In this document: positions 24,804 to 32,808 of the stretch, in pieces
How positions within the stretch are numbered: the stretch's first letter is position 1
How the letters are laid out: every line of letters begins with the position of its first letter
Assembly: GCA_033851265.1 (NCBI GenBank)
Contig: JAWWOW010000005.1
Span: forward strand, 310,001 to 374,000
Direction: 5' to 3'
DNA length: 64,000 nucleotides
Source of the DNA: JAWWOW01 sp033851265
Lineage (GTDB): Bacteria; Actinomycetota; Actinomycetes; JAWWOW01
Notes under the pieces: model-generated
What the model was told of the DNA's origin: nothing
What the model saw: the letters and a program-made list of their open reading frames with translations, nothing else
Database searches by the model: none
Translations under genes and position numbers: made by a program

Positions 24804-25593
24804 GTTTTCGCAGCCTCACGCCGAAACAAGACCCAGTGGGCTGGTTCTGCTCGTACCACGTCTCGCCGCCGTTGGCATGGGCGAGTCCGCGCACGATCGA
24901 TAAGCCGAGACCGGTGCCACCTTTCTCGTGGCTGCTCGCACCGCGAACGAACTTGCCGAACAGTCGTGGAACCAACTCCTCTGGAACTCCTTCGCCACAG
25001 TCTCGAACCTCGATCTGAACCCAGGATCCGGCGTCACGCGTCAGTACTTCGATGGGGGGCGAGCCGTAGGTGAGTGCATTGCGCACATAGTTGGTCAGGA
25101 TTCGCTGTAGGTGATCCCGGTCGACAACGGCGTCAACATCGTCGGCGACGCAGCGGATCTCTTCGCTCCGATCGTTGAAGCCGGACATCAGCTCGGCCAT
25201 CGCATCCCGGATCGGAACGACGTCGGCGACGGTTTCCAACGCACCGGCTTCGATCGTGGATGCGGTGAGCAGGTCGTCGATCAGGCGAGCCAGTCGCTTT
25301 CCCTGTCGCTCGATAGTCGAGAGGAATTGCGCACGAGTCTCCGTTGGTAGGTCTGGCCAGCGCTTCGACAGCGTTGATGCCATGCCGAGGATGGCAGTCA
25401 GTGGCCCACGAAGGTCGTGTGCCGTTACCGCGATGAATTCTTTCAGCGATTCGTTAAGGGACTCGAGCTCCGCGTTGACCCGGTAGAAGTCCGCCGTTAC
25501 CCGCTCGGCAATATTCTCAGCTTCGTGGCGGGCAGTTCGCTCGCGGTCGAGCCGGCGTTGGATGCCCTCGACAGGGTCAGGGGAAGAGGTCAT
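24790..25593 (-). CDS. Soluble histidine kinase without a recognised sensor domain (H-NOX partner)
   Basis: A 267-residue kinase: coiled coil (about 10-50), HisKA with His59 in AHDLRGPL, and an ATPase domain with N box NYVRNALTY, G1 RDCGEGVP and GGTGLGLSI. It contains no PAS, GAF or membrane segment, so its input must come from another protein. The H-NOX gene ends six bases upstream of its start. The coiled coil (RRLDRERTARHEAENIAER) is closely similar to that of the following PAS-kinase and may be a common docking helix. Regulation of a kinase by H-NOX is established in proteobacteria. Confidence 0.92.
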   Translation of the reverse strand: MTSSPDPVEGIQRRLDRERTARHEAENIAERVTADFYRVNAELESLNESLKEFIAVTAHDLRGPLTAILGMASTLSKRWPDLPTETRAQFLSTIERQGKRLARLIDDLLTASTIEAGALETVADVVPIRDAMAELMSGFNDRSEEIRCVADDVDAVVDRDHLQRILTNYVRNALTYGSPPIEVLTRDAGSWVQIEVRDCGEGVPEELVPRLFGKFVRGASSHEKGGTGLGLSIVRGLAHANGGETWYEQNQPTGSCFGVRLRKRVAA

Positions 25594-25599
25594 CGCACG

Positions 25600-26142
25600 T
25601 TAACCGACGGGAAGTTTCGCGCGCAGTAAGCAGCGCGCGTCGCCTCGTTTGACGCACTCCGGCTGGTCGACAAGCGTGGTTTCACCGAAGTGGTCTGCAG
25701 CGCCCTCGATAAGCCCTTCGGCGAACAGGCACAGCCCGCGGTGAGACTCGTAGGAGAGCGAAACCGCGTGCGGGTCGTTGGAGTCGACTTCGAACGTCGG
25801 CGCATAGGCACCGGGGAAGAGCTTGCGCACCTCCGGATGAATCACGTCGTTGAGGGTCAGCAGGAAGGACCGCGTGTTCTGGTGAGTGTCGAAGAAGGCG
25901 GGATAGCGGTTGTACAGCAACGGCAATGCCTGGCGACCAAACCATCGCACGAGATCATCGACCGGTCGGCCGGTGGCTTCCGACGCCAAGACGACGAGAG
26001 CAACCAACTCTTCGTGCGGGTAGCTGCCCACCGACGTGTACGCACCCGAGAGATTCGCTTGCGAGAGGAGGGTGTCCCATGTCTCCTCACCGAACTCATC
26101 GCCCACAACTTGCTCGAGCAGGTTGAAGATGACGCCTTTCAC
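25600..26142 (-). CDS. H-NOX heme-based NO/O2 sensor (HNOB domain)
   Basis: A 180-residue stand-alone H-NOX protein. MKGVIFNLLEQVV is the canonical opening. The proximal heme ligand is His102 in NDVIHPEVRKLFPGAYAPTF, with the conserved Pro115, and the YxSxR heme-propionate motif is Tyr131-Glu-Ser133-His-Arg135. Three Cys lie in the C-terminal half (138, 163, 171). Such proteins bind NO, and in some cases O2, and pass the signal to a kinase or cyclase. It is first in a three-gene operon with two kinases. Whether it binds O2 depends on distal-pocket residues that I cannot place by eye. Confidence 0.94.
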   Translation of the reverse strand: MKGVIFNLLEQVVGDEFGEETWDTLLSQANLSGAYTSVGSYPHEELVALVVLASEATGRPVDDLVRWFGRQALPLLYNRYPAFFDTHQNTRSFLLTLNDVIHPEVRKLFPGAYAPTFEVDSNDPHAVSLSYESHRGLCLFAEGLIEGAADHFGETTLVDQPECVKRGDARCLLRAKLPVG

Positions 26143-26216
26143 GTTGCCCCCTGGGGTTTCGCCCGAAGATCAAACGGTACGCGCACTGAGACCATGCAGC
26201 GGCGCGCCAGGCCGGG

Positions 26217-27308
26217 TTAGGCCTTGCGTTGCCATCTCGGCAGCGCTTCCACGCCCAAACGCAACGGCGGGACAGTCTCCGGCGTTGACGAGGGATGCCG
26301 CTTGTAGAGCAGCGGGTGACTCATCGCAGTCCGGTCATCCGGCGCTCGGCGTACGACGCCCCGCGCGGTCAGGTGCGCATCGTCGACCAGCTCGGTTTGC
26401 CCAAGCACCGGCGAGACCGGCACGCCGGCAGCAGCGAGCAGGGACACCGTGTCATCGCGCGACAGCTTCGCGATCGCCGTGGCCAACTGCGCATTGAGCG
26501 CTTCTTGCTCAGCAGAGCGTTCGACGAAGGTCAGCTCAGCGAGGTCGGACAGACCAAGTGCTGTCACCAGGGCCAGCCACAACGGTTGTTCCGCCAGTAC
26601 GCCGAGCGTGATCCAGCCGTCATCGGCGGTTCGAAATGCGCCGTAGCCCGCGGCACCGCCGCGCATGACGTCGCCGTTGTCCAGGCGCAGTTTGGGCAGC
26701 GGCCCGGTCCACGTCGCGAGCACGTCGGCCATCGCGACGTCGATGTACTCGCCCTCACCAGTGCGGCCAGCGCGCACGAGAGCCGCGCAGATTGCCATCG
26801 CGGCGTAGACCCCACCGGCGAGGTCGGCAATCGGTGGACGGCCGACCACTGGCTCAGCTCCGGTGGCGCGTGGCTCCACGATGCCGGCGAGCGCCTGGTA
26901 GTTGAGGTCATGGCCCGGCACGTCACGCATCGGTCCGGTCTGGCCGTATCCGGACACCGAGCAGTAGACGACCGTCGGGTTCACCGCGCTCACATCGTCG
27001 TAGCCGAGGCCGAGCCGGTTGACGACGCCGGGCCGGAAACCTTCGGTGACCACGTCGGCATCGCGGGCGAGCTCGAGCACTGCGCCGCGTTGGGTCGAGT
27101 CCTTGAGGTCGATGGCAACCGCGCGCTTGCCCGCATTGAGAATCGCAAACAGATCAGGAAACACCCGCATCGGGTCGCCACCGGGTGGCTCGATCTTGAT
27201 GACGTCCGCGCCCATCTCGACGAGCAGTTGTGTTGCGTAGGGGACCGGTCGCCAGATGCCGAGGTCAAGAACACGTACGCCGGACAACAGCCCCGATCCG
27301 CTGCTCAC
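26217..27308 (-). CDS. CoA-transferase family III protein, MCR-like racemase by motif
   Basis: A 363-residue CaiB/BaiF-fold protein. The GTG at 27308 overlaps the thiolase stop (GTGA) and is preferred over a further upstream start that would run into the thiolase gene. PGHDLNY and PPIADLAGG again place a His and an Asp as in alpha-methylacyl-CoA racemase, though less clearly than in the homologue at 9405-10562. Other motifs are VEMGADVIKIEPPGGDP and EGFRPGVVNRLGLGY. A CoA-transferase role remains possible. Coupled to the thiolase, it probably acts on the same branched acyl-CoA series. Confidence 0.87.
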   Translation of the reverse strand: MSSGSGLLSGVRVLDLGIWRPVPYATQLLVEMGADVIKIEPPGGDPMRVFPDLFAILNAGKRAVAIDLKDSTQRGAVLELARDADVVTEGFRPGVVNRLGLGYDDVSAVNPTVVYCSVSGYGQTGPMRDVPGHDLNYQALAGIVEPRATGAEPVVGRPPIADLAGGVYAAMAICAALVRAGRTGEGEYIDVAMADVLATWTGPLPKLRLDNGDVMRGGAAGYGAFRTADDGWITLGVLAEQPLWLALVTALGLSDLAELTFVERSAEQEALNAQLATAIAKLSRDDTVSLLAAAGVPVSPVLGQTELVDDAHLTARGVVRRAPDDRTAMSHPLLYKRHPSSTPETVPPLRLGVEALPRWQRKA

Positions 27309-28501
27309 GTCGCTGCGCGTTCCAGGACGTGCACGCAGCACGCCGAGCCGAGTCCGATGACGTGCGTGAGCCCGACCTTCGCGTCTGGCAGCTGGCGGTC
27401 ACCCGCCTCGCCGCGAAGCTGGGTCGTGACTTCATACACATTGGCGATACCGGTGGCACCGATCGGATGCCCCTTCGACAGCAGCCCGCCTGACACGTTG
27501 ACCGGTGTGCGGCCGTCGCGCCACGGCGCTCCTGAGTCGATGAAGTCACCGGCACCGCCCGGCTCGCACAACCGCAGGTTGTCGTAGTGCACCAGCTCGG
27601 CCGTCGCGAAGCAGTCATGCAGCTCGACGAGATCGAGATCCTCGGGTCCGACGCCGGCAACTTCGTAGGCGCGGTCCGCGGCGTTGCGCGTCAACGTGTT
27701 GACGTCCGGCAGCACTTCGGTTTCGGGTGTGTAGGGATCGGTAGTCATCACCGATGCGGCGATGCGGACTGCGCGCCGTCGTACATCCGGATCCATCGTG
27801 CGCAGGCGCTTTTCCGAGACGACAACGGTCGCTGCTGCGCCGTCACCGATCGGGCATGCCATGAGCAGCGTGTTCGGATAGCTGAGCATCTCGGCCGTCA
27901 TGATCTGCTCGAGCGAGTAGCGATCGCGGTACTGCGCGAGAGGGTTCAGCACCGCGTGCGCGTGGTTCTTCTCCGCCACCTTGGCGAACTGCTCGAAGTC
28001 GACGCCGCCGTGTGCGCGCGCGTAGTCGAGGCCGACCTCGGCGAAGACGCCGAACATCTGCCCGGTGCCGAGCATCCCTTCGGTCGGGAGTACGGCGCCC
28101 GCGCGTCCCGTGGGGGTGAACGTCTCGGCGTTGTGCCGTGGCATCGCAAACGGCGTACCCGGGTTGGTCATCTGTTCGGCGCCGAGCGCAAGCCCGATGT
28201 CTGCCTCGCCGGCGCGAATCTCCATGATGACGCTACGCAGTGCCGTCGCGCCGGTGGCGCAGGCGTTGTGCACGTTGTAGAGCGGGATGCCGGTCTGTCC
28301 GACTTGTTGAAGGACCCGTTGGCCGAAGGTGATGGTCTCGAACTGGCTGCCGACGGCCATCACTTGAACGTCGTGCATCGATAGCGCTGCGTCGTCGAGT
28401 GCACCGAACACAGCTTCACTGGCGAGGTCGAGAACATCGCGATCGCGGAACTTGCCGAACGGCGTCATCGCCGTGCCGACGATCCACACTGAGTCCGACA
28501 A
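27305..28501 (-). CDS. SCP2-type thiolase / lipid-transfer-protein thiolase
   Basis: A 398-residue thiolase-fold protein. The nucleophile Cys sits in NACATGATAL, and His residues are in ELHDCFATAE and SKGHPIGATG; a further Cys pair GSACCVHV lies where thiolases have their second Cys. All catalytic positions therefore look intact, unlike Ltp2-type aldolases. The start is TTG at 28501 with GAGGAG upstream. The DUF35 gene lies 11 bases upstream, the usual partner arrangement for these enzymes. It would cleave a 3-ketoacyl-CoA (thiolysis) or a hydroxyacyl-CoA (retro-aldol) of a bulky or branched substrate. Confidence 0.92.
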   Translation of the reverse strand: MSDSVWIVGTAMTPFGKFRDRDVLDLASEAVFGALDDAALSMHDVQVMAVGSQFETITFGQRVLQQVGQTGIPLYNVHNACATGATALRSVIMEIRAGEADIGLALGAEQMTNPGTPFAMPRHNAETFTPTGRAGAVLPTEGMLGTGQMFGVFAEVGLDYARAHGGVDFEQFAKVAEKNHAHAVLNPLAQYRDRYSLEQIMTAEMLSYPNTLLMACPIGDGAAATVVVSEKRLRTMDPDVRRRAVRIAASVMTTDPYTPETEVLPDVNTLTRNAADRAYEVAGVGPEDLDLVELHDCFATAELVHYDNLRLCEPGGAGDFIDSGAPWRDGRTPVNVSGGLLSKGHPIGATGIANVYEVTTQLRGEAGDRQLPDAKVGLTHVIGLGSACCVHVLERAAT

Positions 28502-28512
28502 CGTGCTCCTCC

Positions 28513-28899
28513 TCAGACCGGTCGAAAGCCGAAGGCGATGGCCTCGGTGCCATGCGTATCGGTCGCAACCGGATACGTCACCAGCTCGACGCGGCCGCCG
28601 AGCGGGATGGATTCAGGAGTTGGCGGCACGTCTACGAGGTTCGACTTCACGATCGTCCCGTCGTCCAGCTCGACAACCGCCGAAACGAACGGATCGCCGC
28701 GTTTGCCCCGGTGCACGATCGTGAAGGTCCGCAGCATGCCAGTGGGAGGCAGGTCGATCTGCTCGAACGTGCGCCCGCTGCAACTCGCGCACCCGTTGTG
28801 GCGCTGGAGGAACACCGCGCTGCAGGTGAGGCAACGATTTCCTCGCAGCCGCGGCGGATCCGCCAACGAGAGATAGTCGACTACCGGAAGGCTCGGCAC
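28513..28899 (-). CDS. DUF35 OB-fold / rubredoxin-like zinc ribbon protein, thiolase partner
   Basis: A 128-residue protein: N-terminal helix, then zinc ribbon CLTCSAVFLQRHNGCASCSG (two CxxC pairs) and a C-terminal OB fold (GMLRTFTIVHRGKRG, FVSAVVELDDGTIV). The start is GTG at 28899. DUF35 proteins bind acyl-CoA and complex with thiolase-like partners, as in ChsH2-Ltp2 of steroid side-chain degradation. Here it is stand-alone rather than fused to a MaoC domain. It is the first gene of a minus-strand operon with the thiolase and the racemase-like gene. Confidence 0.92.
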   Translation of the reverse strand: MPSLPVVDYLSLADPPRLRGNRCLTCSAVFLQRHNGCASCSGRTFEQIDLPPTGMLRTFTIVHRGKRGDPFVSAVVELDDGTIVKSNLVDVPPTPESIPLGGRVELVTYPVATDTHGTEAIAFGFRPV

Positions 28900-28918
28900 C
28901 GCTGCAGCCTACGGATCG

Positions 28919-28948
28919 TTGACACGTCACGTTCCCTGCACCTAGTTT
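28919..28948 (+). promoter_or_regulatory. Candidate promoter of the frd operon
   Basis: TTGACA at 28919-28924 and TAGTTT at 28943-28948, 18 bases apart, about 80 bases before frdA. The -35 is a perfect consensus; the -10 keeps only the TAnnnT form common in actinomycetes. It was found by eye and is not proven. Confidence 0.45.
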
Positions 28949-28950
28949 CG

Positions 28951-28980
28951 CGAACCTGGATGCACGAGTGACGAGGTTCG
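28951..28980. promoter_or_regulatory. Inverted repeat in the frd leader
   Basis: CGAACCT (28951-28957) and AGGTTCG (28974-28980), perfect 7-base arms 16 bases apart, just downstream of the candidate promoter and about 50 bases before frdA. It could be an operator for a redox or oxygen regulator or an RNA hairpin; no regulator is assigned. Confidence 0.4.
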
Positions 28981-29029
28981 GCGCGGACAGTTGGACTAGC
29001 TGGACGCCCTTCAGCCGGGAGTAGGCCGC

Positions 29030-30796
29030 TTGTCCGACAGCCTCGAGCACGACCTCCTTATTGTCGGTGGAGGCGGCGCCGGCCTGCGGGCGGCGATCGC
29101 CGCTGCGGAGGCGTTTCCGGACCTCGACATCGCGGTGGTGTCCAAGGTCTACCCGATGCGCAGCCACACGGTGTCCGCGGAGGGCGGCGCGGCCGCAGTC
29201 ATCAAACCCAATGACTCTCTCGACGATCACTTCCGTGACACGGTGTCCGGTTCCGACTGGCTGGCCGACCAGGACGCCGTCGATGCCCTCGTGACCGAGG
29301 CACCCCGGGAGCTCCTGCAGCTCGAGCACTGGGGTTGTCCCTGGAGCCGCGAACCGGACGGCACTGTGGCGGTCCGGCCGTTCGGTGGGATGAGCATCGA
29401 GCGCACGTGGTTCGCCGCCGACAAGACCGGCTTCCACATGCTGCACACGCTGTTCCAGACCTCGTTGAAATACCCGGCGAACACCAGGTACGACGAGTGG
29501 TTCGCGACACGCCTGCTCGTCGAGGATGGCCGTTGCCAAGGTGTGACCGCGATCGAGCTACGCACCGGACAGGTGCGCGCAATCCTCGCGAAGGCCGTCG
29601 TCATGTGCACCGGTGGCTTCGGCCGGATCTTCCCGTTCACGACCAACGCCGCGATCAGCACCGGCGATGGACTCGGGCTCGCTTATCGCGCGGGAGTGCC
29701 GCTCAAGGACCTGGAGTTCGTGCAGTACCACCCGACGGGGCTGCCCGGCACCGGCATCCTCATCACCGAGGCAGCACGCGGTGAGGGCGGCATCCTGATC
29801 AACAAGGACGGGGAGCGCTACCTCCAGGACTACGACCTCGGGCAGCCGCTCGACGTCCACGACGAGCACCACCCGCAGCTGCGCACGATGGAGCTCGGGC
29901 CGCGTGACCGGCTCTCGCAGGCGTTCATGAAGGAGCAGGACAAAGGCAAGGTGTTCGAGGGGGAGTACGGCACCTACGTGCACCTCGACGTTCGCCATCT
30001 CGGCGAGAAGAAGATCGACAAGAAGATCCCGTTCGTCCGGGAGCTGACGAAGAACTACGTCGGGATCGACCCGGTGCACGAGCCGATCCCGGTGCGCCCG
30101 GTCGTTCACTACATGATGGGCGGGATCGACACCAACGTTGACGCAGCGACGCTGATGCCCGGGCTGTTTGCTGCCGGCGAGTGCGCCTGCGTGAGCATCA
30201 ACGGTGCCAACCGGCTTGGTTCCAACTCACTCGTGGAGATCCTGGTGTTCGGTGCTCGGGCCGGGAAGAACGCCGGACAGTGGGCTCGCGAGCATTCCAA
30301 AATCAATCACGCCGCGGTCGAGGCGCAGGCGGCTGATGAGCAGAAGCGCATCTCCCGGGACTTCATCAACAAGCACGATGGGTCCATTCGTCCCGCGACG
30401 ATCCGCACCGAGTTGCAGCGCACCATGGAAGCGGGCTGCGGCATCTACCGCACCGAGGCGTCGTTGCGGGCAACCGCCGAAAAAGTCGCGGAGCTGAAAG
30501 AGCAGTTCACGCGCGTCAAACTCGACGACCACAGCCTCAGCTTCAATACTGAGCTCATTACCGCGCTAGAGCTCGAGTGCATGCTCGACATTTCCGAAGC
30601 ACTCGTGCACTCGGCGCTTCGGCGTACCGAATCCCGCGGCTCGCATCAGCGCACTGACTACCCACAGCGCGACGACGGGAAGTTCCTCAAACACTCCCTT
30701 GCTTACCGCAGTGACGGTACGCCGCGCATCGAGTACCGAGACGTGGTCATCACCAAGTGGCCGCCAGAAGAACGCGTGTACGGCAGGGCTCACTAG
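29030..30796 (+). CDS. frdA: Fumarate reductase flavoprotein subunit
   Basis: A 588-residue FAD subunit of quinol:fumarate reductase. It has the dinucleotide motif LIVGGGGAGLRAA, the covalent-FAD His in RSHTVSAEGG, VQYHPTGLPG, EAARGEGG and HYMMGGIDTN. The start is TTG at 29030. It is a member of the four-gene frdABCD operon with two separate short membrane subunits, which argues for fumarate reductase (anaerobic or microaerobic electron sink, also reversible) rather than the aerobic SdhCD type. Mycobacteria carry the same operon type. Its upstream region holds a candidate promoter and an inverted repeat. Confidence 0.95.
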   Translation: MSDSLEHDLLIVGGGGAGLRAAIAAAEAFPDLDIAVVSKVYPMRSHTVSAEGGAAAVIKPNDSLDDHFRDTVSGSDWLADQDAVDALVTEAPRELLQLEHWGCPWSREPDGTVAVRPFGGMSIERTWFAADKTGFHMLHTLFQTSLKYPANTRYDEWFATRLLVEDGRCQGVTAIELRTGQVRAILAKAVVMCTGGFGRIFPFTTNAAISTGDGLGLAYRAGVPLKDLEFVQYHPTGLPGTGILITEAARGEGGILINKDGERYLQDYDLGQPLDVHDEHHPQLRTMELGPRDRLSQAFMKEQDKGKVFEGEYGTYVHLDVRHLGEKKIDKKIPFVRELTKNYVGIDPVHEPIPVRPVVHYMMGGIDTNVDAATLMPGLFAAGECACVSINGANRLGSNSLVEILVFGARAGKNAGQWAREHSKINHAAVEAQAADEQKRISRDFINKHDGSIRPATIRTELQRTMEAGCGIYRTEASLRATAEKVAELKEQFTRVKLDDHSLSFNTELITALELECMLDISEALVHSALRRTESRGSHQRTDYPQRDDGKFLKHSLAYRSDGTPRIEYRDVVITKWPPEERVYGRAH

Positions 30797-30823
30797 ACCT
30801 AACGGCTCAGGATGGGGACGCAG

Positions 30824-31648
30824 ATGACGGTCGAAGCCACGGACGGAATCACTGTCGGGCCGTCGGCACGTCCCTCCCAAGACACGATCTCGCTCGAGAT
30901 CGCGCGCTACCGGCCGGGGCACGACGAGCATCCGACGTTCGAGAGTTACGACGTTCCGTACCGCCCCGAGTGGGTCGTGCTCGACGCGCTCAACTACTTG
31001 AAGGACCAGGTCGACGGCACGCTGTCCTACCGGTGGTCGTGCCGCATGGGTGTGTGCGGCTCGTGCGGGATGATGGTCAACGGCGTACCGAAGCTGACGT
31101 GCGCAACGTTCCTTCGCGACTATCTGCCCGGCCCGATCCGGGTCGAGGCGCTCGCTAACTTTCCGATCGAGCGCGACCTCGTCATCGTGCTCGACGACTT
31201 CATCGAAAAGCTTCCGAAGATCAAGCCGTGGCTCGTCCGTGAGGTCGAGCAACCGCTCGAGGAAGGCGAGTACCTCCAGACACCGAAGGAGCTCGCTGAC
31301 TACAAGCAATACAGCATGTGCATCAACTGCATGCTGTGTTACTCGGCCTGTCCCGTGTATCAGAACGACGAACACTTCCTCGGTCCGGCCTTGCTCGCAT
31401 TGGGTCAGCGCTACAACCACGACTCCCGTGACCAGGGCGCAGCCGAACGGCACGACGTGATGTGGACGAGCGAGGGTGTCTGGGACTGCACTTTCGTGGG
31501 CGAGTGCAGCGTCGTCTGTCCGAAGCATGTAGATCCGGCCGGGGCCATCCAGCAGGCCAAGGTGGAGAGCACCATCGGCTGGCAGCTGTCGTTCGCGCCC
31601 CCCGTTCCGCCGCTGCCGTTCGGCCGCAAGCAGGCGGAGGAGACCTGA
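30824..31648 (+). CDS. frdB: Fumarate reductase iron-sulfur subunit
   Basis: A 274-residue subunit carrying three Fe-S clusters. [2Fe-2S] ligands are in SCRMGVCGSCGMMVNG and a later Cys; CINCMLCYSACPVY and CTFVGECSVVCPKHVDP carry the [4Fe-4S] and [3Fe-4S] centres. It relays electrons between FrdA and the membrane quinol site. The ATG at 30824 is chosen because GGGGA lies seven bases upstream; an in-frame ATG at 30812 is also possible. Only about 27 bases separate it from frdA, and the next gene begins two bases past its stop. Confidence 0.95.
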   Translation: MTVEATDGITVGPSARPSQDTISLEIARYRPGHDEHPTFESYDVPYRPEWVVLDALNYLKDQVDGTLSYRWSCRMGVCGSCGMMVNGVPKLTCATFLRDYLPGPIRVEALANFPIERDLVIVLDDFIEKLPKIKPWLVREVEQPLEEGEYLQTPKELADYKQYSMCINCMLCYSACPVYQNDEHFLGPALLALGQRYNHDSRDQGAAERHDVMWTSEGVWDCTFVGECSVVCPKHVDPAGAIQQAKVESTIGWQLSFAPPVPPLPFGRKQAEET

Positions 31649-31650
31649 CG

Positions 31651-32028
31651 ATGGTCTATCCGCGGCAGCAGTCCAACTTCTGGTACCTCAAGCGGTGGCC
31701 CTACCGCATCTTCATCTTGCGCGAGTTCTCGGCCGTGTTTCTCGCTGCCTACATGGTTGTGCTGCTCATCCTTGTCATGAAGGTGCACGACGGACCGGCC
31801 GCGTTCCATGACTTCGCGGACACGCTGCAGTCGCCGGCGCTCATCGTGTTCAACACCATCGCGCTCTTGTTTGCGCTGCTGCATACGGTCACGTGGTTCA
31901 TGGCGGTGCCATCAGCCATGCAGCTGCGGCGGGGCGAAGAAAAGGTGCCGCCGCAATTGCTGATTGGAGCGGCGTACGTACTCATGCTCGGCGCCTCGGT
32001 CGTCGTTCTGCTCCTGGTGTTGGTGTGA
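31651..32028 (+). CDS. frdC: Fumarate reductase membrane subunit C
   Basis: A 125-residue membrane anchor with three hydrophobic helices (about 27-50, 65-90, 102-125). The opening FWYLKRWPYRIFILREFSAV resembles E. coli FrdC (YxxxMLRE-type start), and ALLHTVTWFMAVP is a typical FrdC segment. It contributes the menaquinol site. The ATG at 31651 lies two bases after the frdB stop; a longer frame upstream is discarded because it lies within frdB. The stop overlaps the frdD ATG. Confidence 0.93.
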   Translation: MVYPRQQSNFWYLKRWPYRIFILREFSAVFLAAYMVVLLILVMKVHDGPAAFHDFADTLQSPALIVFNTIALLFALLHTVTWFMAVPSAMQLRRGEEKVPPQLLIGAAYVLMLGASVVVLLLVLV

Positions 32029-32360
32029 TGCGCAGATCATCCGAGCCACTGTTCTGGTCGCTGTTCTCCGGCGGCGGGATGATCATGGCCATCCTCGCGC
32101 CAGTGCTGATCGTGGTTACGGCGTACCTCGTGCCTGCCGACCAGGTGGAGTTCGGTCGGCTGCACGCGATCTTCACGAACTTCTTCGCACGGCTCGGGCT
32201 GATCGTGCTCGCCTTCTTCACGTTCATGCACGCTGCGCATCGGTTGCGCCACACGCTCATTGAGATCGGGTTCAAACGGTTCGCTCAGCCGATCGCGGCG
32301 GGAAGCTACCTCGCTGCGTTGGCAGGGACCGTCTGGGCCGCCGTCGTGGCGTTCTCTTAG
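32028..32360 (+). CDS. frdD: Fumarate reductase membrane subunit D
   Basis: A 110-residue anchor with three membrane helices. SSEPLFWSLFSGGGMIMAILAPVLI matches the FrdD opening (SDEPVFWGLFGAGGM in E. coli, from memory), and FMHAAHRLRHTLIE matches the conserved His-containing segment near the quinone site. The ATG at 32028 overlaps the frdC stop. It completes the FrdABCD complex at the cytoplasmic membrane. Confidence 0.93.
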   Translation: MRRSSEPLFWSLFSGGGMIMAILAPVLIVVTAYLVPADQVEFGRLHAIFTNFFARLGLIVLAFFTFMHAAHRLRHTLIEIGFKRFAQPIAAGSYLAALAGTVWAAVVAFS

Positions 32361-32376
32361 TTGGAGGTGGATGGGA

Positions 32377-32799
32377 ATGTCGCGGTACCTGATCGTCACC
32401 CATCAGACGGCGCGCAGTCCTGAGCTGCAGCAGAAGATCTCCGAGCTGATCGCGAAGGACGCCGCGGCGGAGTTCTCGATCCTGATGCCGGAACAGGAGC
32501 GCACCGACTCCTGGGAAGGCGGCGACACTCTCGACGTCGCACAGCAGCGCCTTGAGTTGGCGCAAGAAGAACTGCAAAAGAACACCGGGGCAAGCGTCGT
32601 GCGCACTGCAGTCGGATCCTCAGACCCGTTGAAGGCAATCGAGCAGGAACTGGTTGGACACAAGGACTACTCGACGATTCTCATCTGCACGCTTCCGCGC
32701 GGCGCGTCGCGCTGGCTCAAGCGAGACCTCATCGGAAATGCTCAGAAGAAGTTTGGCCTCCCCGTCATCCATGTTGTGGCTGAAGGCGCGAGTCGGTAG
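32377..32799 (+). CDS. Small universal-stress-protein-like protein
   Basis: A 140-residue soluble protein with an alternating beta-alpha pattern: SRYLIVTHQTA strand, a long helix with many Glu/Gln, YSTILICTLPRG, then a helix and VIHVVAE. Topology and the last strand resemble USP-fold proteins, but the nucleotide-binding GxxG-x9-G(S/T) motif is only loosely seen (PRGASRWLKRD). The ATG at 32377 is preferred because GGAGGT lies eight bases upstream; an ATG two codons earlier has too short a spacer. It follows frdD by 16 bases and is probably the fifth gene of that operon. Confidence 0.78.
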   Translation: MSRYLIVTHQTARSPELQQKISELIAKDAAAEFSILMPEQERTDSWEGGDTLDVAQQRLELAQEELQKNTGASVVRTAVGSSDPLKAIEQELVGHKDYSTILICTLPRGASRWLKRDLIGNAQKKFGLPVIHVVAEGASR

Positions 32800-32808
32800 G
32801 GGTCGGAC

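Noticed and set aside
26295..27587. 430-codon open frame on the plus strand
   Set aside because: Antisense to the racemase-like and thiolase genes, both of which have clear motifs; His/Arg-rich sequence with no domain.
31462..31650. 63-codon N-terminal extension of frdC
   Set aside because: Lies entirely inside frdB; the ATG at 31651 gives a normal FrdC.
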